Shown: positions 16,884 through 25,085, counted from the first letter of the stretch. The stretch is DNA of 64,000 nt from Microbispora corallina (GCF_016863035.1 NZ_BOOC01000040.1:1-64000), one strand, 5' to 3'. Numbers and translations are program-made. Notes: generated from the letters alone by a model not told the origin.

Positions 16884-17553
16884 GGGAGAAGCGTACCGCG
16901 GAGTTAATGATCTTGCAGCTCATGCGTAAAGGATTCTTCGAACTCTTGAGCAACTGCGTCTATCACTCGGAATCCATTGGGACAGGCTGAGGCATCACTA
17001 CGCACCTGTAAGCCCGGCCGCGCCTGGCTCTGCTTCTGGGCGGTCCTCTCCTCGTCGGGCAGGCGTAGCCATGCCGGGCCGGACGCCTGGGGTCAAGCCG
17101 TCGTTCGCGTGTACATGCCTCCCGGTGACCTTCCGCGCCTACTGGTTGCCCTGGCCGCACTCGACGGCTTGACCTTGGGCGGCCGGTCTGGCGTCCCTTG
17201 GGGTGGCTGGCGAGGAGATGACCGCCTTCCACCCGCACCGTCCCGGCTCATCTCCGAGGAGGGCCGGGGGTGCAGGGGGCGGAGCCCCTTGCGGCTCGTC
17301 CCTCCGGATCGCCTCGGCGAGTTGGACCGTGTCGTCCTGGTCGTGCACAGGCCATGGGGACTTCGTTCGTCTGGAGGTGTCTGCTCTCGGTAGCTGGGAG
17401 CGCGCGGGTGGCGCCGGCCGGGACCGGCCGAAGAGCCGCAGCCCGACCGGCTGGCCGACCGGCTGGCCGACCGGCGCGCGGCGCGGGCCGCCGTAGGCGG
17501 GCCGCTTTAATGACGAGAAGATAAGTTGCTTTCAGCCGAGGCGACGGGCTCGG
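16884..17553. other. Gap without a supported gene; 12-bp tandem repeat
   Basis: I find no convincing gene in this 670-bp GC-rich stretch. The open frames on both strands have no family features. GACCGGCTGGCC is repeated 2.6 times in tandem at 17445-17475. The region marks the border between the restriction cargo and the AICE backbone. Confidence 0.4.
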
Positions 17554-18288
17554 TCACTGGCTGCCGTCGAGCGCCTTCCCGATGGTCCAGACGCGTTCGA
17601 GGCTGGTGACGTATACGGCGGCACTGTCCTCGTCCTGGATGGTCGTGAGGTGGATGACGGGCGCTTGGGCTGCTGGTGTGGCATAGGCATGAACGTTGAC
17701 GAGGAGATCGTCGTCCGCGCGGTAGATCGAGTTGTACAGCACAGTCTGGTGTAAGCGGATTTCGACGCCGTCGACCTCGGCGAGGGGTCGGTAGAGGGTG
17801 AGGGCGTTGCGAACCCGGGCGGCCATGACGTCTGCGCCGATGCCTTCCTCGGTTCCTCGGGCGGCAACTTCGGGACTGTCGGGGTTGCCGAGAAGGATGC
17901 GGACCTTCACGCCTTGGCGGGCTCGGCCGGCGAGGAGGCGGATGATGCCGGTGTCCTCGGCGAGGAACAGGCTGCTGTAGGTCAGGATTACGATTTCACG
18001 GCTGGCGGCCTGGAACAGGCGGCGCCAGACGGTCTGCGGGACGGCCCACCGGTGGGCGTAGACCGCTTGCACCTCCCGAGAAATGGTCCGCCGCGGTTGG
18101 GTGACGTCGGGTCACAGGTCGCCTTCGTCGAGCTTGAGGAGGTCGGCGATGGCCCACCGGTGGCGCGGGTAGGGGGTACGACCTTTGAGCCAGCGGTCGA
18201 CGGTTTTGGGGTCGACGCCTAACGCCGCGGCGACGTCGACAGCTTGGAGTCGGGCGGTGGCGAGGGCCTGGCGGAGGGTCTCGCTCAT
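17554..18288 (-). pseudogene. HTH/PLD-like AICE regulator interrupted by an in-frame stop
   Basis: Read through, this is a 244-codon paralogue of the intact regulator at 21664-22404. It has an N-terminal helix-turn-helix (MSETLRQALATARLQ..., DPKTVDRWLKG), then a phospholipase-D-like fold (YAHRWAVP..., VRILLGNPDSPEV, TVLYNSIYR). A TGA at 18112-18114 interrupts it exactly where the paralogue has tryptophan (DEGYLWPE versus DEGDL-stop-P), and the frame continues intact afterwards. So it is either a fresh pseudogene or now makes a 58-residue HTH peptide plus a separate PLD piece from ATG 18072. The catalytic HxKxxxxD of real PLDs is absent in both paralogues. GGAGG precedes the start. Confidence 0.7.
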
Positions 18289-18330
18289 GGGGGGCGCCTC
18301 CTGTTGTCGGCTCTGGCAGGCACGGTAGCA

Positions 18331-18352
18331 CAAGACGTCCCCAGACGTCCCT
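18331..18352 (-). promoter_or_regulatory. Operator iterons AGACGTCC x2
   Basis: AGACGTCC occurs at 18333-18340 and 18343-18350, one helical turn apart, 45 bp upstream of the interrupted HTH/PLD gene and ahead of the divergent gene at 18448. In the opposite orientation it reads GGGACGTCT, the same iteron found upstream of the intact paralogue. Confidence 0.5.
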
Positions 18353-18447
18353 TAGTCGTGGTGGAGAGGTTCCTTTCCTCGTCAGAAGCTCGTTCGACAT
18401 GGGCGCAACGCACGCGCCGCAACCGCCGAGGCGAAGGAGCGTCGGAC

Positions 18448-18801
18448 ATGAAGCCGATGAGGCCGATTCAGGAAAAGCAGCGGGCCTACCAGGAGCAGCT
18501 CTTAACCGAGCTGCGGGAGGCGCTGGAGTCGCGCGCGATCACGGCGGTGTCGATCGTGGACGCCAGCGACCGCCCCGGTGTGGATGTAACCGACAGCCGG
18601 TTCCGGCCACGACGCATCTACGTCCATCTCGCGTTCTTATGGTTCTACTGGGGCGACCAGCCGGACGAGCGCGTTTCCTGCCTGCGGATCGATCACGCAA
18701 CCGACACGATTGAGAAGGCCGCGCGGGACGGCTGGCATGAAGGCCCGCAAGGCGAACTTCACGTGGACCTGAGCAAGGTTCTCGATGCCCACCGCATGTG
18801 A
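18448..18801 (+). CDS. Hypothetical AICE protein
   Basis: A 117-residue soluble protein (MKPMRPIQEKQRAYQEQLL...) with no motif I recognise. It has a helical N-terminus and a mixed strand region around RRIYVHLAFLWFYWG, rich in aromatic residues. ATG 18448 follows GAAGGAG. It is transcribed divergently from the interrupted HTH/PLD gene and shares its operator region. Its stop (18799-18801) leads straight into the GntR gene. Confidence 0.6.
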   Translation: MKPMRPIQEKQRAYQEQLLTELREALESRAITAVSIVDASDRPGVDVTDSRFRPRRIYVHLAFLWFYWGDQPDERVSCLRIDHATDTIEKAARDGWHEGPQGELHVDLSKVLDAHRM

Positions 18802-18834
18802 GATGAGCGAGGACTGGCTGACCGGCGGGCGGAT

Positions 18835-19275
18835 TTGGGCCGGCTCGCAGACCAGCTGCGCGAGCGCATCACCACCGGCGTCTATGCGGCAGGAGCGGCC
18901 CTGCCGTCTGAGGCGGCCCTGTCGGCGGAGTTCCGCGTCGCTCGCAACACCGTCCGTCGGGCCTGCCGCGGCTTGGAGGCCGAAGGGCTGATCGTGACCG
19001 TCCCGTCCCGGGGACGGATCGTGCTTGCCGATGGCCATGCGCCGGCCACGCTACCGTACCGGTATCAGATGATCGCGCGAGACCTGCGCAGGCGTATCGA
19101 GCAGGGCGAGTTCGGCCCTGGCATCGCGCTTCCCAGCGAGGCAGAGCTTCGCTGGTTGTACGAGGCGTCACGGAACACGGTGCGGCAGGCGTTCGCGGAA
19201 CTGGAACGGGAGAGCCTGGTCGTCTCCGTGCAGGGCAAGGGACGGTTCGTCCGCCACAAGACCGAGACGTCCTAG
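18835..19275 (+). CDS. Tandem double GntR winged-helix regulator
   Basis: A protein of about 146 residues with two GntR-type winged helices in one chain: residues 1-66 (LRERITTGVYAAGAALPSE, FRVARNTVRRACRGLE) and 75-140 (IARDLRRRIEQGEFGPG, EASRNTVRQAFAELE). Each lacks an effector domain. A covalent dimer of DNA-binding domains resembles KorSA-type AICE repressors in spirit. The start is unclear: the frame runs open from the previous stop without an ATG, TTG 18835 is the first usable codon, and an ATG at 18803 is in another frame. Either a weak start or a small frameshift is possible. Confidence 0.65.
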   Translation: MGRLADQLRERITTGVYAAGAALPSEAALSAEFRVARNTVRRACRGLEAEGLIVTVPSRGRIVLADGHAPATLPYRYQMIARDLRRRIEQGEFGPGIALPSEAELRWLYEASRNTVRQAFAELERESLVVSVQGKGRFVRHKTETS

Positions 19276-19282
19276 GACGTCT
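19265..19282. promoter_or_regulatory. Perfect 18-bp palindrome with AGACGTCC arms
   Basis: AGACGTCCTAGGACGTCT is its own reverse complement. It overlaps the stop of the tandem GntR gene and lies 51 bp before the HD-domain gene. Each arm is the same octamer as the iterons before the HTH/PLD genes, so one regulator may control all three sites. Confidence 0.5.
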
Positions 19283-19332
19283 TCTCATGGGGTGTAGGGT
19301 CGCGCGTACGTTGTGCCCCTATCGTCGATGGC

Positions 19333-19914
19333 GTGGGACACGCTGAGTGGGCGCGCGACCTGGCCCGACGTCTGCTGGAGACGCCGCTTTCCCGGCGGTG
19401 GGCACACACGCAAGGGGTCGCCGCGCGGGCGGCCTCGCTCGCGCCGATCCTCGGCGACGAGGTCGACACACTGACCGCCGCCGCCTACCTCCATGACGTC
19501 GGCTACTCCCCCGAACTGGTCGACACCGGCTTTCACCCCCTTGACGGCGCCCGCTACCTGCGAGACGTTGCGGGCGTCGACCAGCGGCTGTGCTGCCTGG
19601 TCGCCCATCACTCCTGTGCCGTCAACGAAGCGACCGAACGCGCACTGGCCGACGTGCTTCGGGTCGAGTTCACCCCCGAGCGCGAAGGCTTGACCGACGC
19701 ACTGACTTACTGCGACATGACCACCGGTCCGGATGGCGGGCACCTTGATGTCACAGAGCGCTTGGCCGAGATTCACTCGCGGTATGGCCCAGAGCACCTG
19801 GTCAGCCGCTCAATTGGAGTCTCAACTCCGTGCATCCTAACGTCTGTGAGTGCGGTGAAGAAAGCTTTGCGACAAATCGGGAATGCGGCTATCCAAGGCG
19901 GCGAGACAGTTTGA
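19333..19914 (+). CDS. HD-domain phosphohydrolase
   Basis: A 193-residue HD superfamily protein. H25 (WAHTQG) and H54-D55 (YLHDVGY) are the first metal ligands, and AHHSC near 95 and D-rich LTDALTYCDM near 125-135 complete the typical set. It probably hydrolyses nucleotide phosphates, but the substrate is unknown. HD proteins of this kind are common in AICE backbones next to GntR regulators. It starts at GTG 19333. The C-terminal 40 residues after HLVSRSI have a less GC-rich composition and may be recently changed. Confidence 0.8.
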   Translation: MGHAEWARDLARRLLETPLSRRWAHTQGVAARAASLAPILGDEVDTLTAAAYLHDVGYSPELVDTGFHPLDGARYLRDVAGVDQRLCCLVAHHSCAVNEATERALADVLRVEFTPEREGLTDALTYCDMTTGPDGGHLDVTERLAEIHSRYGPEHLVSRSIGVSTPCILTSVSAVKKALRQIGNAAIQGGETV

Positions 19915-20012
19915 GTGTACTACTGGGTAGATAGGCGTCCTTCATCGCGTGAGGTGAAAGGCCGGAGAGCGGTACACGCCTCCTGCGGGGCGCTTCCTGC
20001 AGTATTTGCAGG

Positions 20013-21011
20013 TTACGTGAGCGCGGACTCTATAATGTCGACAATCGCTGCGTCGCTTGTGGCAAACGCGATTCGGCGGATATCTGCCATCGCCGCCGGG
20101 CACGACGCTCTTACCATCTCCAAGGCATTCGCGAATCTCCGATCTTCGGTTAGAAAAACATCGCAGTCAATTAAGTACGCGGCGAGTTGGCCATCACGGA
20201 GGTCGCTCTGCTTTATCCTGCCCATGATTTGAGCGGTCGCAATGGCCCACCGGATCCAGTTCCGCGGCATGTTGGCGCTGTCGACATCAAATAACCAGAA
20301 GCGCGTGAAGTCTGCCCAATCACGTGTAACACGTTCCGGCCAAAGGTAGGGGTGAATCCAGTCGGCAAGCGTTGTATCGCCAGCTCCCACCTTACTGATG
20401 AGAGCCGTCGTTAGTCCCATGCGGTAGACATCCCGAGATTCGACGCGCCATGGTTCAACCGGCTGCCGTTCTTCCCAGCCGAGCACATAATCGTCCGGCG
20501 CCTCGTCGGTGGGCGTCGCAACCATGCCCTTTAGAGGGCCAGCGTGAAAGTTTTGAGTGATACGGCTATCCCTGTTGGCCTTCAGTCCCTGATAAACTGC
20601 TTGCTCAAGGCGCTCGCTGGATTCCATCATCGACTGTCGCTGTGCTACATAACGGGCGGGGTTGCGAGCCACTGCTCGCCAGATCTGGTGGGTCCAAAAC
20701 GTGCGTAGGGCCGCCGGCTCCCCAGGCAACGGAATCTGTCGGACCCATCTAGGGCGTACTCGCTTGGCCTCTGCCACCATCTCCGCGCATTCCATATCCG
20801 CCTCGGTACGAAGCCGTACCCATTGCTTGGAAGTCAGTGCCGAGACGTTGGCAGTGAGGCGTTCCAGATTGGAATCCCGAAGCATCTCAAGGAGAGTCGC
20901 TGGCGGAGTACAGACCTTCCAGCCACGGGCGGCCGACCAGCGCTCGAGGGCAGTCTTGCTGCCGGTCCTGGCGATTGCTGCCCACACGTTGTTATCCATG
21001 ATCAATCGCAC
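20013..21011 (-). CDS. PIN-like domain protein, possible toxin or nuclease
   Basis: A 332-residue protein. The N-terminus MRLIMDNNVWAAIA carries the first acidic residue (D6) of a PIN-type fold. Near the C-terminus AAYLIDCDVFLTEDRRFANAL carries the closing D...TxDxxF motif. The roughly 230 residues between are helical and not recognised, which makes it far larger than VapC toxins. GTG 21011 was chosen because AGAGGAG lies 7 bp upstream; the frame is open to 21185. It is transcribed away from the Nudix gene and towards the HD gene. Its codon usage is less GC-rich than the flanking backbone, so it is probably cargo. An RNase role in phage defence is inferred only. Confidence 0.6.
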   Translation of the reverse strand: MRLIMDNNVWAAIARTGSKTALERWSAARGWKVCTPPATLLEMLRDSNLERLTANVSALTSKQWVRLRTEADMECAEMVAEAKRVRPRWVRQIPLPGEPAALRTFWTHQIWRAVARNPARYVAQRQSMMESSERLEQAVYQGLKANRDSRITQNFHAGPLKGMVATPTDEAPDDYVLGWEERQPVEPWRVESRDVYRMGLTTALISKVGAGDTTLADWIHPYLWPERVTRDWADFTRFWLFDVDSANMPRNWIRWAIATAQIMGRIKQSDLRDGQLAAYLIDCDVFLTEDRRFANALEMVRASCPAAMADIRRIAFATSDAAIVDIIESALT

Positions 21012-21184
21012 AGAGACTCCTCTTGTATCTGAGCCACACGCCGACCTGGCACCCCCAAAACGCGGGATAGTGCTCGGACCGCGAGCCGTATGCTCCATTC
21101 TGAGCCAAGGCGCCTGTGAGAGAAGTTTTATCCCAAGTTGGGGATCGGACGCTTCCTCCGTACGAAGGGAAGAGAGCGATTCCA

Positions 21185-21661
21185 CTAACCGATGTATGGC
21201 TGGGCGGTGCCGGTGAGGTAGTGCCCGATCCGTAGGGCCATTGAGCGGTCCATCGGCAGGGCCTCGACCTGGTCGCGGGGTACCCAGCGAACTTCGGTCG
21301 ACTCGCTGCTCGGGGTCGGTTCGCCGCTGACGGCGCGAGCGGTCAGGACGATGGAGAACTCCTGCCGGGCCTCGCCGTTCGAGGTGTAGAGGATCACATG
21401 CTTGGGGTCGGTGTACGAGCCGACCAGGCCGGTGATCTCACAGGTGATGCCGGTCTCTTCGAGGGTCTCGCGTACGGCGGCCTGGGGGAGGGACTCGCCG
21501 AGGTCGATCGCACCGCCGGGGACAGCCCAATTATCGTTGTCGCTGCGGCGGATCATGAGGATGTCCCCAGTGTCGTTGGTGACGACGACATTGACCGACG
21601 GGACCAGGCTGTTGGGCGCGGGGGCGTCAGGGTCGTCGTAGAAGTCGATCCGGCGAGACAC
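21185..21661 (-). CDS. Nudix hydrolase, Pif-like
   Basis: A 158-residue Nudix protein. The Nudix box GAIDLGESLPQAAVRETLEE then TGI fits GX5EX7REUXEEXGU exactly. It should hydrolyse a nucleoside diphosphate derivative. In the AICE pSAM2, the immunity factor Pif has a Nudix motif and blocks transfer between donor cells; this gene occupies an AICE backbone and may do the same. It ends 2 bp before the coding sequence of the HTH/PLD regulator upstream, consistent with an operon (regulator then Nudix). Substrate and Pif function are inferred. Confidence 0.85.
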   Translation of the reverse strand: MSRRIDFYDDPDAPAPNSLVPSVNVVVTNDTGDILMIRRSDNDNWAVPGGAIDLGESLPQAAVRETLEETGITCEITGLVGSYTDPKHVILYTSNGEARQEFSIVLTARAVSGEPTPSSESTEVRWVPRDQVEALPMDRSMALRIGHYLTGTAQPYIG

Positions 21662-21663
21662 GG

Positions 21664-22404
21664 TCAGGACTCTACCGGCGTGGCTTCCTCCCAGACCCGT
21701 TCGAAGCTGTCCACGTACGTCGTGACCATGTCCCCGCCGACGACCTTGCGCAGCTGCAGGACGGGGGCGTTGCCCGCGGGTGTGCGGTACACGTGGGTGT
21801 TGACGAGAAGCTGGTTGTCTCCCCGGTAGATCGAGTTGTACAGAACGGTTGTGTGGAAGCGGATCTCCACCCCTTCGAGGCTGCGGATCGGCTTGTACAG
21901 CACGAGGACGTTGCGGATCTTGGCGGCCATGCCGTCGTCAATGCCTTCGTCCGCGCCGCGCTGGGCAACCTCTGGGCTGTCGGGGTCGCCAAGCAGGATC
22001 CGCACCCGGACTCCGGCGCCGGCCTTCTCGCCGAGCATGCGCATGATGCCCGCGTCGTCGGCGAGGAACAGGCCGCTGTAGACGAGGATGCCGATCTCGT
22101 TTTGCGCCTGGGCAAACAGACGTCCCCAGGCGTCCCGGGGGACGGCCCAGCGGTGCGGGTAGACGGTGACGATCTCGCTCTCGGATGCGGAGGCGACCTG
22201 TTCTCGGGTCAGGGCCTCGGGCCACAGGTAGCCCTCGTCCATGCCGAGGTGGGTGGCGACGGCGTACCTGTGCTTTCGGTACGGTGCGCGGCCTTTGGTG
22301 ATCCACCGCTCGACCGTCTTGGGGTCCACGGCGATGGCTTCCGCCAGGTCGGCGATGCTCACTCCCCGTTCTAATAGGGCCGCGCGTAGTCGCTCGTTGG
22401 CCAT
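21664..22404 (-). CDS. HTH regulator with PLD-like domain
   Basis: A 246-residue protein: helix-turn-helix at residues 1-60 (SIADLAEAIAVDPKTVERWITKG), linker, then a PLD-like domain (EIGILVYSGLFLADDAGI, VRILLGDPDSPEV, TVLYNSIYRGDNQLLVN). The usual catalytic HKD residues are not conserved, so it is probably a sensor or binding fold rather than an enzyme. ATG 22404 is in the frame with the HTH homology. It precedes the Nudix gene, and GGGACGTC iterons lie in its promoter. Intact paralogue of the interrupted gene at 17554-18288. It is likely an AICE copy-control or transfer regulator, but its role is unproven. Confidence 0.75.
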   Translation of the reverse strand: MANERLRAALLERGVSIADLAEAIAVDPKTVERWITKGRAPYRKHRYAVATHLGMDEGYLWPEALTREQVASASESEIVTVYPHRWAVPRDAWGRLFAQAQNEIGILVYSGLFLADDAGIMRMLGEKAGAGVRVRILLGDPDSPEVAQRGADEGIDDGMAAKIRNVLVLYKPIRSLEGVEIRFHTTVLYNSIYRGDNQLLVNTHVYRTPAGNAPVLQLRKVVGGDMVTTYVDSFERVWEEATPVES

Positions 22405-22419
22405 TTCACCTGCCGCATC

Positions 22420-22470
22420 GGGACGTCCAGGGACGTGGCAATCGTAGACGGGACGTCTTGAACATGTCCC
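22420..22470 (-). promoter_or_regulatory. Operator iterons GGGACGTC x3
   Basis: GGGACGTCC (22420-22428), GGGACGTGG (22430-22438) and GGGACGTCT (22450-22458) are spaced 10 and 20 bp apart. An inverted GTCCC follows near 22466. They lie between the HTH/PLD regulator and the divergent small gene at 22555, so they could control both. Confidence 0.55.
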
Positions 22471-22554
22471 GTCGTGTAGTGATTTCGTCCTGTCCTTCTC
22501 CCGCAATCTCGGTGTCACAAGGCACCACGACCTGCGGCGAAAGGAGAAGAGACC

Positions 22555-22773
22555 ATGACACACACCACGATCACTCCCAGTGAGGAGGCCCCGGACTGCG
22601 ACTGCGGGGCGCTGCTGAAGCAGGGGCAGACCCGCTGTAGCAAGTGCCTGGCCCGTGACCGCTGGGCCCGGGGCGATAAGGCCCGGCGCCATGCCGCCAA
22701 GCGCCGCGCCCTGCCCCGGCGTCTCTCGCGCGTCCCGCTGAGCGCCGCCGCGAGCAGGGTGAGCTGGTCATGA
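22555..22773 (+). CDS. Small cysteine-rich AICE protein
   Basis: A 72-residue basic protein with CDCGALL and CSKC (residues 15-35), a likely small zinc finger, followed by an Arg/Lys-rich tail (KARRHAAKRRALPRRL). ATG 22555 follows AAAGGAGA. It overlaps the next gene by 4 bp (ATGA). Such short CxC/CxxC proteins are common in AICE leading regions. The function is unknown; nucleic-acid binding is plausible. Confidence 0.65.
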   Translation: MTHTTITPSEEAPDCDCGALLKQGQTRCSKCLARDRWARGDKARRHAAKRRALPRRLSRVPLSAAASRVSWS

Positions 22774-23036
22774 GCACGGTGCCCCTGATCATCGCCCTGG
22801 CGCTCAGCGCGGTCATCGCCGTCGGCTTCGTAACGGTCTCTGTCGGTATGAAGCGGGAGGACAAGGCCATGTTCCGCGGCGCCGCCTGTGGTGACCCTTC
22901 GGCGCGCCTGGCCCGGCACGTCACCGGGTTATACGCCCGGAACGGCGGGCCTACGTCTCGGATCGCTGAGACAACGTCGCTTCGACCCGTGCCAGGCGTT
23001 CGGCCAGGTCCTGGACGGCGGTGCGTAGCTCGATGA
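22770..23036 (+). CDS. Small membrane protein of AICE backbone
   Basis: An 88-residue protein with one transmembrane helix (VPLIIALALSAVIAVGFVTV, residues 4-23) and a cytoplasmic basic tail. It starts at ATG 22770, coupled by ATGA to the preceding gene. The last 86 bp overlap the convergent GntR gene, and the proline/arginine-rich end there looks like antisense read-through, so the true functional part may be the first 60 residues. It may be a spread (Spd-like) protein, by context only. Confidence 0.5.
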   Translation: MSTVPLIIALALSAVIAVGFVTVSVGMKREDKAMFRGAACGDPSARLARHVTGLYARNGGPTSRIAETTSLRPVPGVRPGPGRRCVAR

Positions 23037-23304
23037 CCTCACTCGCCAAGTCCGCCGCCGCGTGCGCCGCATCCGGGACGTCTTCCCGGACGAACACGCC
23101 CTTGCCCTGCTGGCCGATGACCAGGCCCTCGTTCCGCAAGATCCCGACCGCGAGTTTCACGACACTGAGCGAGGCGTCGTACCGGGTCGCGAGCTGGGCG
23201 GTCGACGGCAACGGCGCGCCCGGCGGCAGAGATCCGCTGCGGATCTGCTCGCGCAGATCGTCGGCGATCTGGAGGTAACCGGGCCGTCCCGTCTTCTTGA
23301 CCAT
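22951..23304 (-). CDS. GntR-family regulator with coiled-coil tail
   Basis: A 117-residue regulator: GntR winged helix at residues 8-75 (LQIADDLREQIRSGSLPPGAPLPS, YDASLSVVKLAVGILRNEGL), then a heptad-rich C-terminus (VIELRTAVQDLAERLARVEATL) likely to dimerise. ATG 23304 was chosen because homology starts there. It is transcribed divergently from the transfer operon (23411 onward) with an inverted repeat in between, the normal layout of a KorSA-like repressor controlling itself and the conjugation genes. Confidence 0.8.
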   Translation of the reverse strand: MVKKTGRPGYLQIADDLREQIRSGSLPPGAPLPSTAQLATRYDASLSVVKLAVGILRNEGLVIGQQGKGVFVREDVPDAAHAAADLASEVIELRTAVQDLAERLARVEATLSQRSET

Positions 23305-23351
23305 CGCCCTTATCTCAGCACAGCAGCACGACCAAGCCAACCACGAGAACA

Positions 23352-23380
23352 TTGACAACCAGGTCAACCTAGTTAACTAT
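23352..23380 (+). promoter_or_regulatory. Promoter/operator of the transfer operon
   Basis: TTGACA (23352-23357) and AACTAT (23375-23380), 17 bp apart, form a plausible promoter ahead of the gene at 23411. The -35 box lies in the inverted repeat TTGAC-N6-GTCAA (23352-23367), a likely site for the divergently encoded GntR repressor. Confidence 0.45.
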
Positions 23381-23410
23381 GTTGGCCACGAGGCTAAGGA
23401 GGTCCAACAC

Positions 23411-23752
23411 ATGCGCACCATCCCGATCCCCGTCGACGTCACCAAGCTCCAGTTCGTCTGCGTCCGCGCACCCCGCCCCCGCGTCCTCAACCAGGACACC
23501 GGCGAGATCAAGACCGACAAGAACGGCAACACCGGCTACGAGATCGTCCTGTCGGTGGAGGACGAGTTCAGCCGGATCGAACTCGTCAAGGTCGGCACCT
23601 CCGGCGAACCGCAGGTCACCGCCGGGCAGGACGTGACCCCGGTCGGCCTGGTCGGCTATGTCTGGGAGATGTCCCGGGGCGGCGAGGCCCGCTGGGGCAT
23701 CAGCTACCGGGCCACCTCGATCCTCCCCGCCGAGATGGCCGCCCGTGCGTGA
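23411..23752 (+). CDS. Conserved AICE protein before the translocase
   Basis: A 113-residue protein (MRTIPIPVDVTKLQFVCVRAPRPRV...) with a beta-rich, OB-like profile and the sequence DTGEIKTDKNGN, typical of a protein family found just upstream of FtsK-type tra genes in Streptomyces-type elements. ATG 23411 has a strong AAGGAGG at 23396-23402. It overlaps the translocase start by 8 bp, so it belongs to the transfer operon. The function is not established; single-stranded DNA binding or a regulatory role is possible. Confidence 0.65.
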   Translation: MRTIPIPVDVTKLQFVCVRAPRPRVLNQDTGEIKTDKNGNTGYEIVLSVEDEFSRIELVKVGTSGEPQVTAGQDVTPVGLVGYVWEMSRGGEARWGISYRATSILPAEMAARA

Positions 23753-25085
23753 CGCCCTGATGCCGCTGCTCGCAGGCTTGGCCGCTCTTGCGGCCGGCCT
23801 GTGGGCCTGGCGGCGCTTCCACTACCGGTCCTACTGGCCGCTCGTCGGCTTCCCGCTGATGGCCGTCACGATCTGGGCGACCTGGCGCAAGGTCGCCCTC
23901 GGCTGCGGCCTGACGAAGAAGCGGCAACGCTGGTGGTTCACCACCGTCCCCGGCGCGATCGCCTCAACCGGGCTCGTCAAGGTGCGGCGGCGCTTCCAGC
24001 GGGTCGCGGTCGACACCAAGCCCTTCATGGGGGTGCCGTTGCCGACCCGGCACGGCTGGCGCGTCACCGTCCACACCCTGGAAGGACAGATCCCCGCCGA
24101 CTACGCCCAGGCCGCCGAGCGGCTCGCGCACTCGTGGGGTGTCCACGCCGTACGGGTCTCTTCCCCGCGGCCCGGCCGCGTGGTCCTGGCCGCCACTGTG
24201 CGGGACCCGCTCATCCGGCTCGACCACCTCCCGGCCTCGGGCGAGCTCCTCACCGTCCACGTCGGTCGGCTGGAGACCGGCGGTCTGTGGACGCTCGACT
24301 TCCGCACGGTGCCGCACTGGATCAACGCGGGCGCCACCCAGTCGGGCAAGTCCAACCTCGCGAACGCCCTGCTGGTCGGGCTGGCGCCGCAACCGGTCGC
24401 GCTGGTCGGCATCGACCTCAAAGGCGGCGTCGAGTTCATCCCGTACGCGCCACGCCTGTCCGCGCTGGCGACCACGCGGGCCGAGAGCGTGAGCCTGCTG
24501 GATGACCTGGTGGCGTTGATGGTCGACCGGATGGGGCTGTGCCGTACGGCCGGCGCCCGCAACATCTGGCAACTGCCGCCCGGCGTGCGCCCGGTCCCGG
24601 TCGTGGTGCTGGTTGACGAGCTGGCCGAGCTGTACCTGATGGCCGACAAGTCCGAGAAAGACGAGATCGCCCACACCTCGACCGCGCTGCTGCGGGTGGC
24701 CCAGCTCGGGCGGGCGTTCGGCATCTACCTGTTCTGCTCCGGCCAGCGGATCGGCTCCGACCTCGGCCCCGGCGTCACCGCCCTGCGCGCCCAGTGCTCC
24801 GGGCGGATCTGCCACCGAGTCAACGACCCCGAGACCGCGACCATGACCCTCGGCGACCTCGACCCCGCCGCCCTGGTCTCCGCCCGCGCAATCCCCGCCG
24901 AAACCCCTGGCGTCGCAATCGTCGCTAGCCAGGACGGCCAGTGGTACCGCGCCCGCTCCTTCTATGTCGCCGAACAGATCGCCGAACACGCCGCCCGCAC
25001 CTACGCCCACATCACCCCCGACTGGGCCGACATCGTCCGGCCCTCCCGGGACGGGGCCGACCTGCCCGACCTGCTGTCCGCCTGA
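23745..25085 (+). CDS. FtsK/SpoIIIE-type conjugative DNA translocase
   Basis: A 446-residue TraSA-like translocase. Two N-terminal membrane segments (about 5-20 and 27-45) precede a motor domain with Walker A GATQSGKSN (196-204, K202) and Walker B VVVLVDELAEL (D291, E292). AICE proteins of this family pump double-stranded DNA between mycelia without a relaxase. It starts at GTG 23745, overlapping the preceding gene; ATG 23760 is an alternative. It ends 25 bp before the IS3 insertion. In intact AICEs, spread, rep and xis genes usually follow between tra and int. None remain here. Confidence 0.9.
   Translation: MRDALMPLLAGLAALAAGLWAWRRFHYRSYWPLVGFPLMAVTIWATWRKVALGCGLTKKRQRWWFTTVPGAIASTGLVKVRRRFQRVAVDTKPFMGVPLPTRHGWRVTVHTLEGQIPADYAQAAERLAHSWGVHAVRVSSPRPGRVVLAATVRDPLIRLDHLPASGELLTVHVGRLETGGLWTLDFRTVPHWINAGATQSGKSNLANALLVGLAPQPVALVGIDLKGGVEFIPYAPRLSALATTRAESVSLLDDLVALMVDRMGLCRTAGARNIWQLPPGVRPVPVVVLVDELAELYLMADKSEKDEIAHTSTALLRVAQLGRAFGIYLFCSGQRIGSDLGPGVTALRAQCSGRICHRVNDPETATMTLGDLDPAALVSARAIPAETPGVAIVASQDGQWYRARSFYVAEQIAEHAARTYAHITPDWADIVRPSRDGADLPDLLSA

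Noticed and set aside
16977..17393. 138-codon open frame in the gap after the methyltransferase
   Set aside because: Composition is that of random GC-rich DNA, and frames on both strands are equally open. No motif or ribosome-binding site supports it.
17554..18072. PLD-like domain as a DrmC for the DISARM-like pair
   Set aside because: The HxKxxxxD catalytic motif is missing, the domain is fused to a helix-turn-helix, a paralogue sits in the AICE backbone, and it lies 8 kb from the DrmAB-like genes on the other strand.
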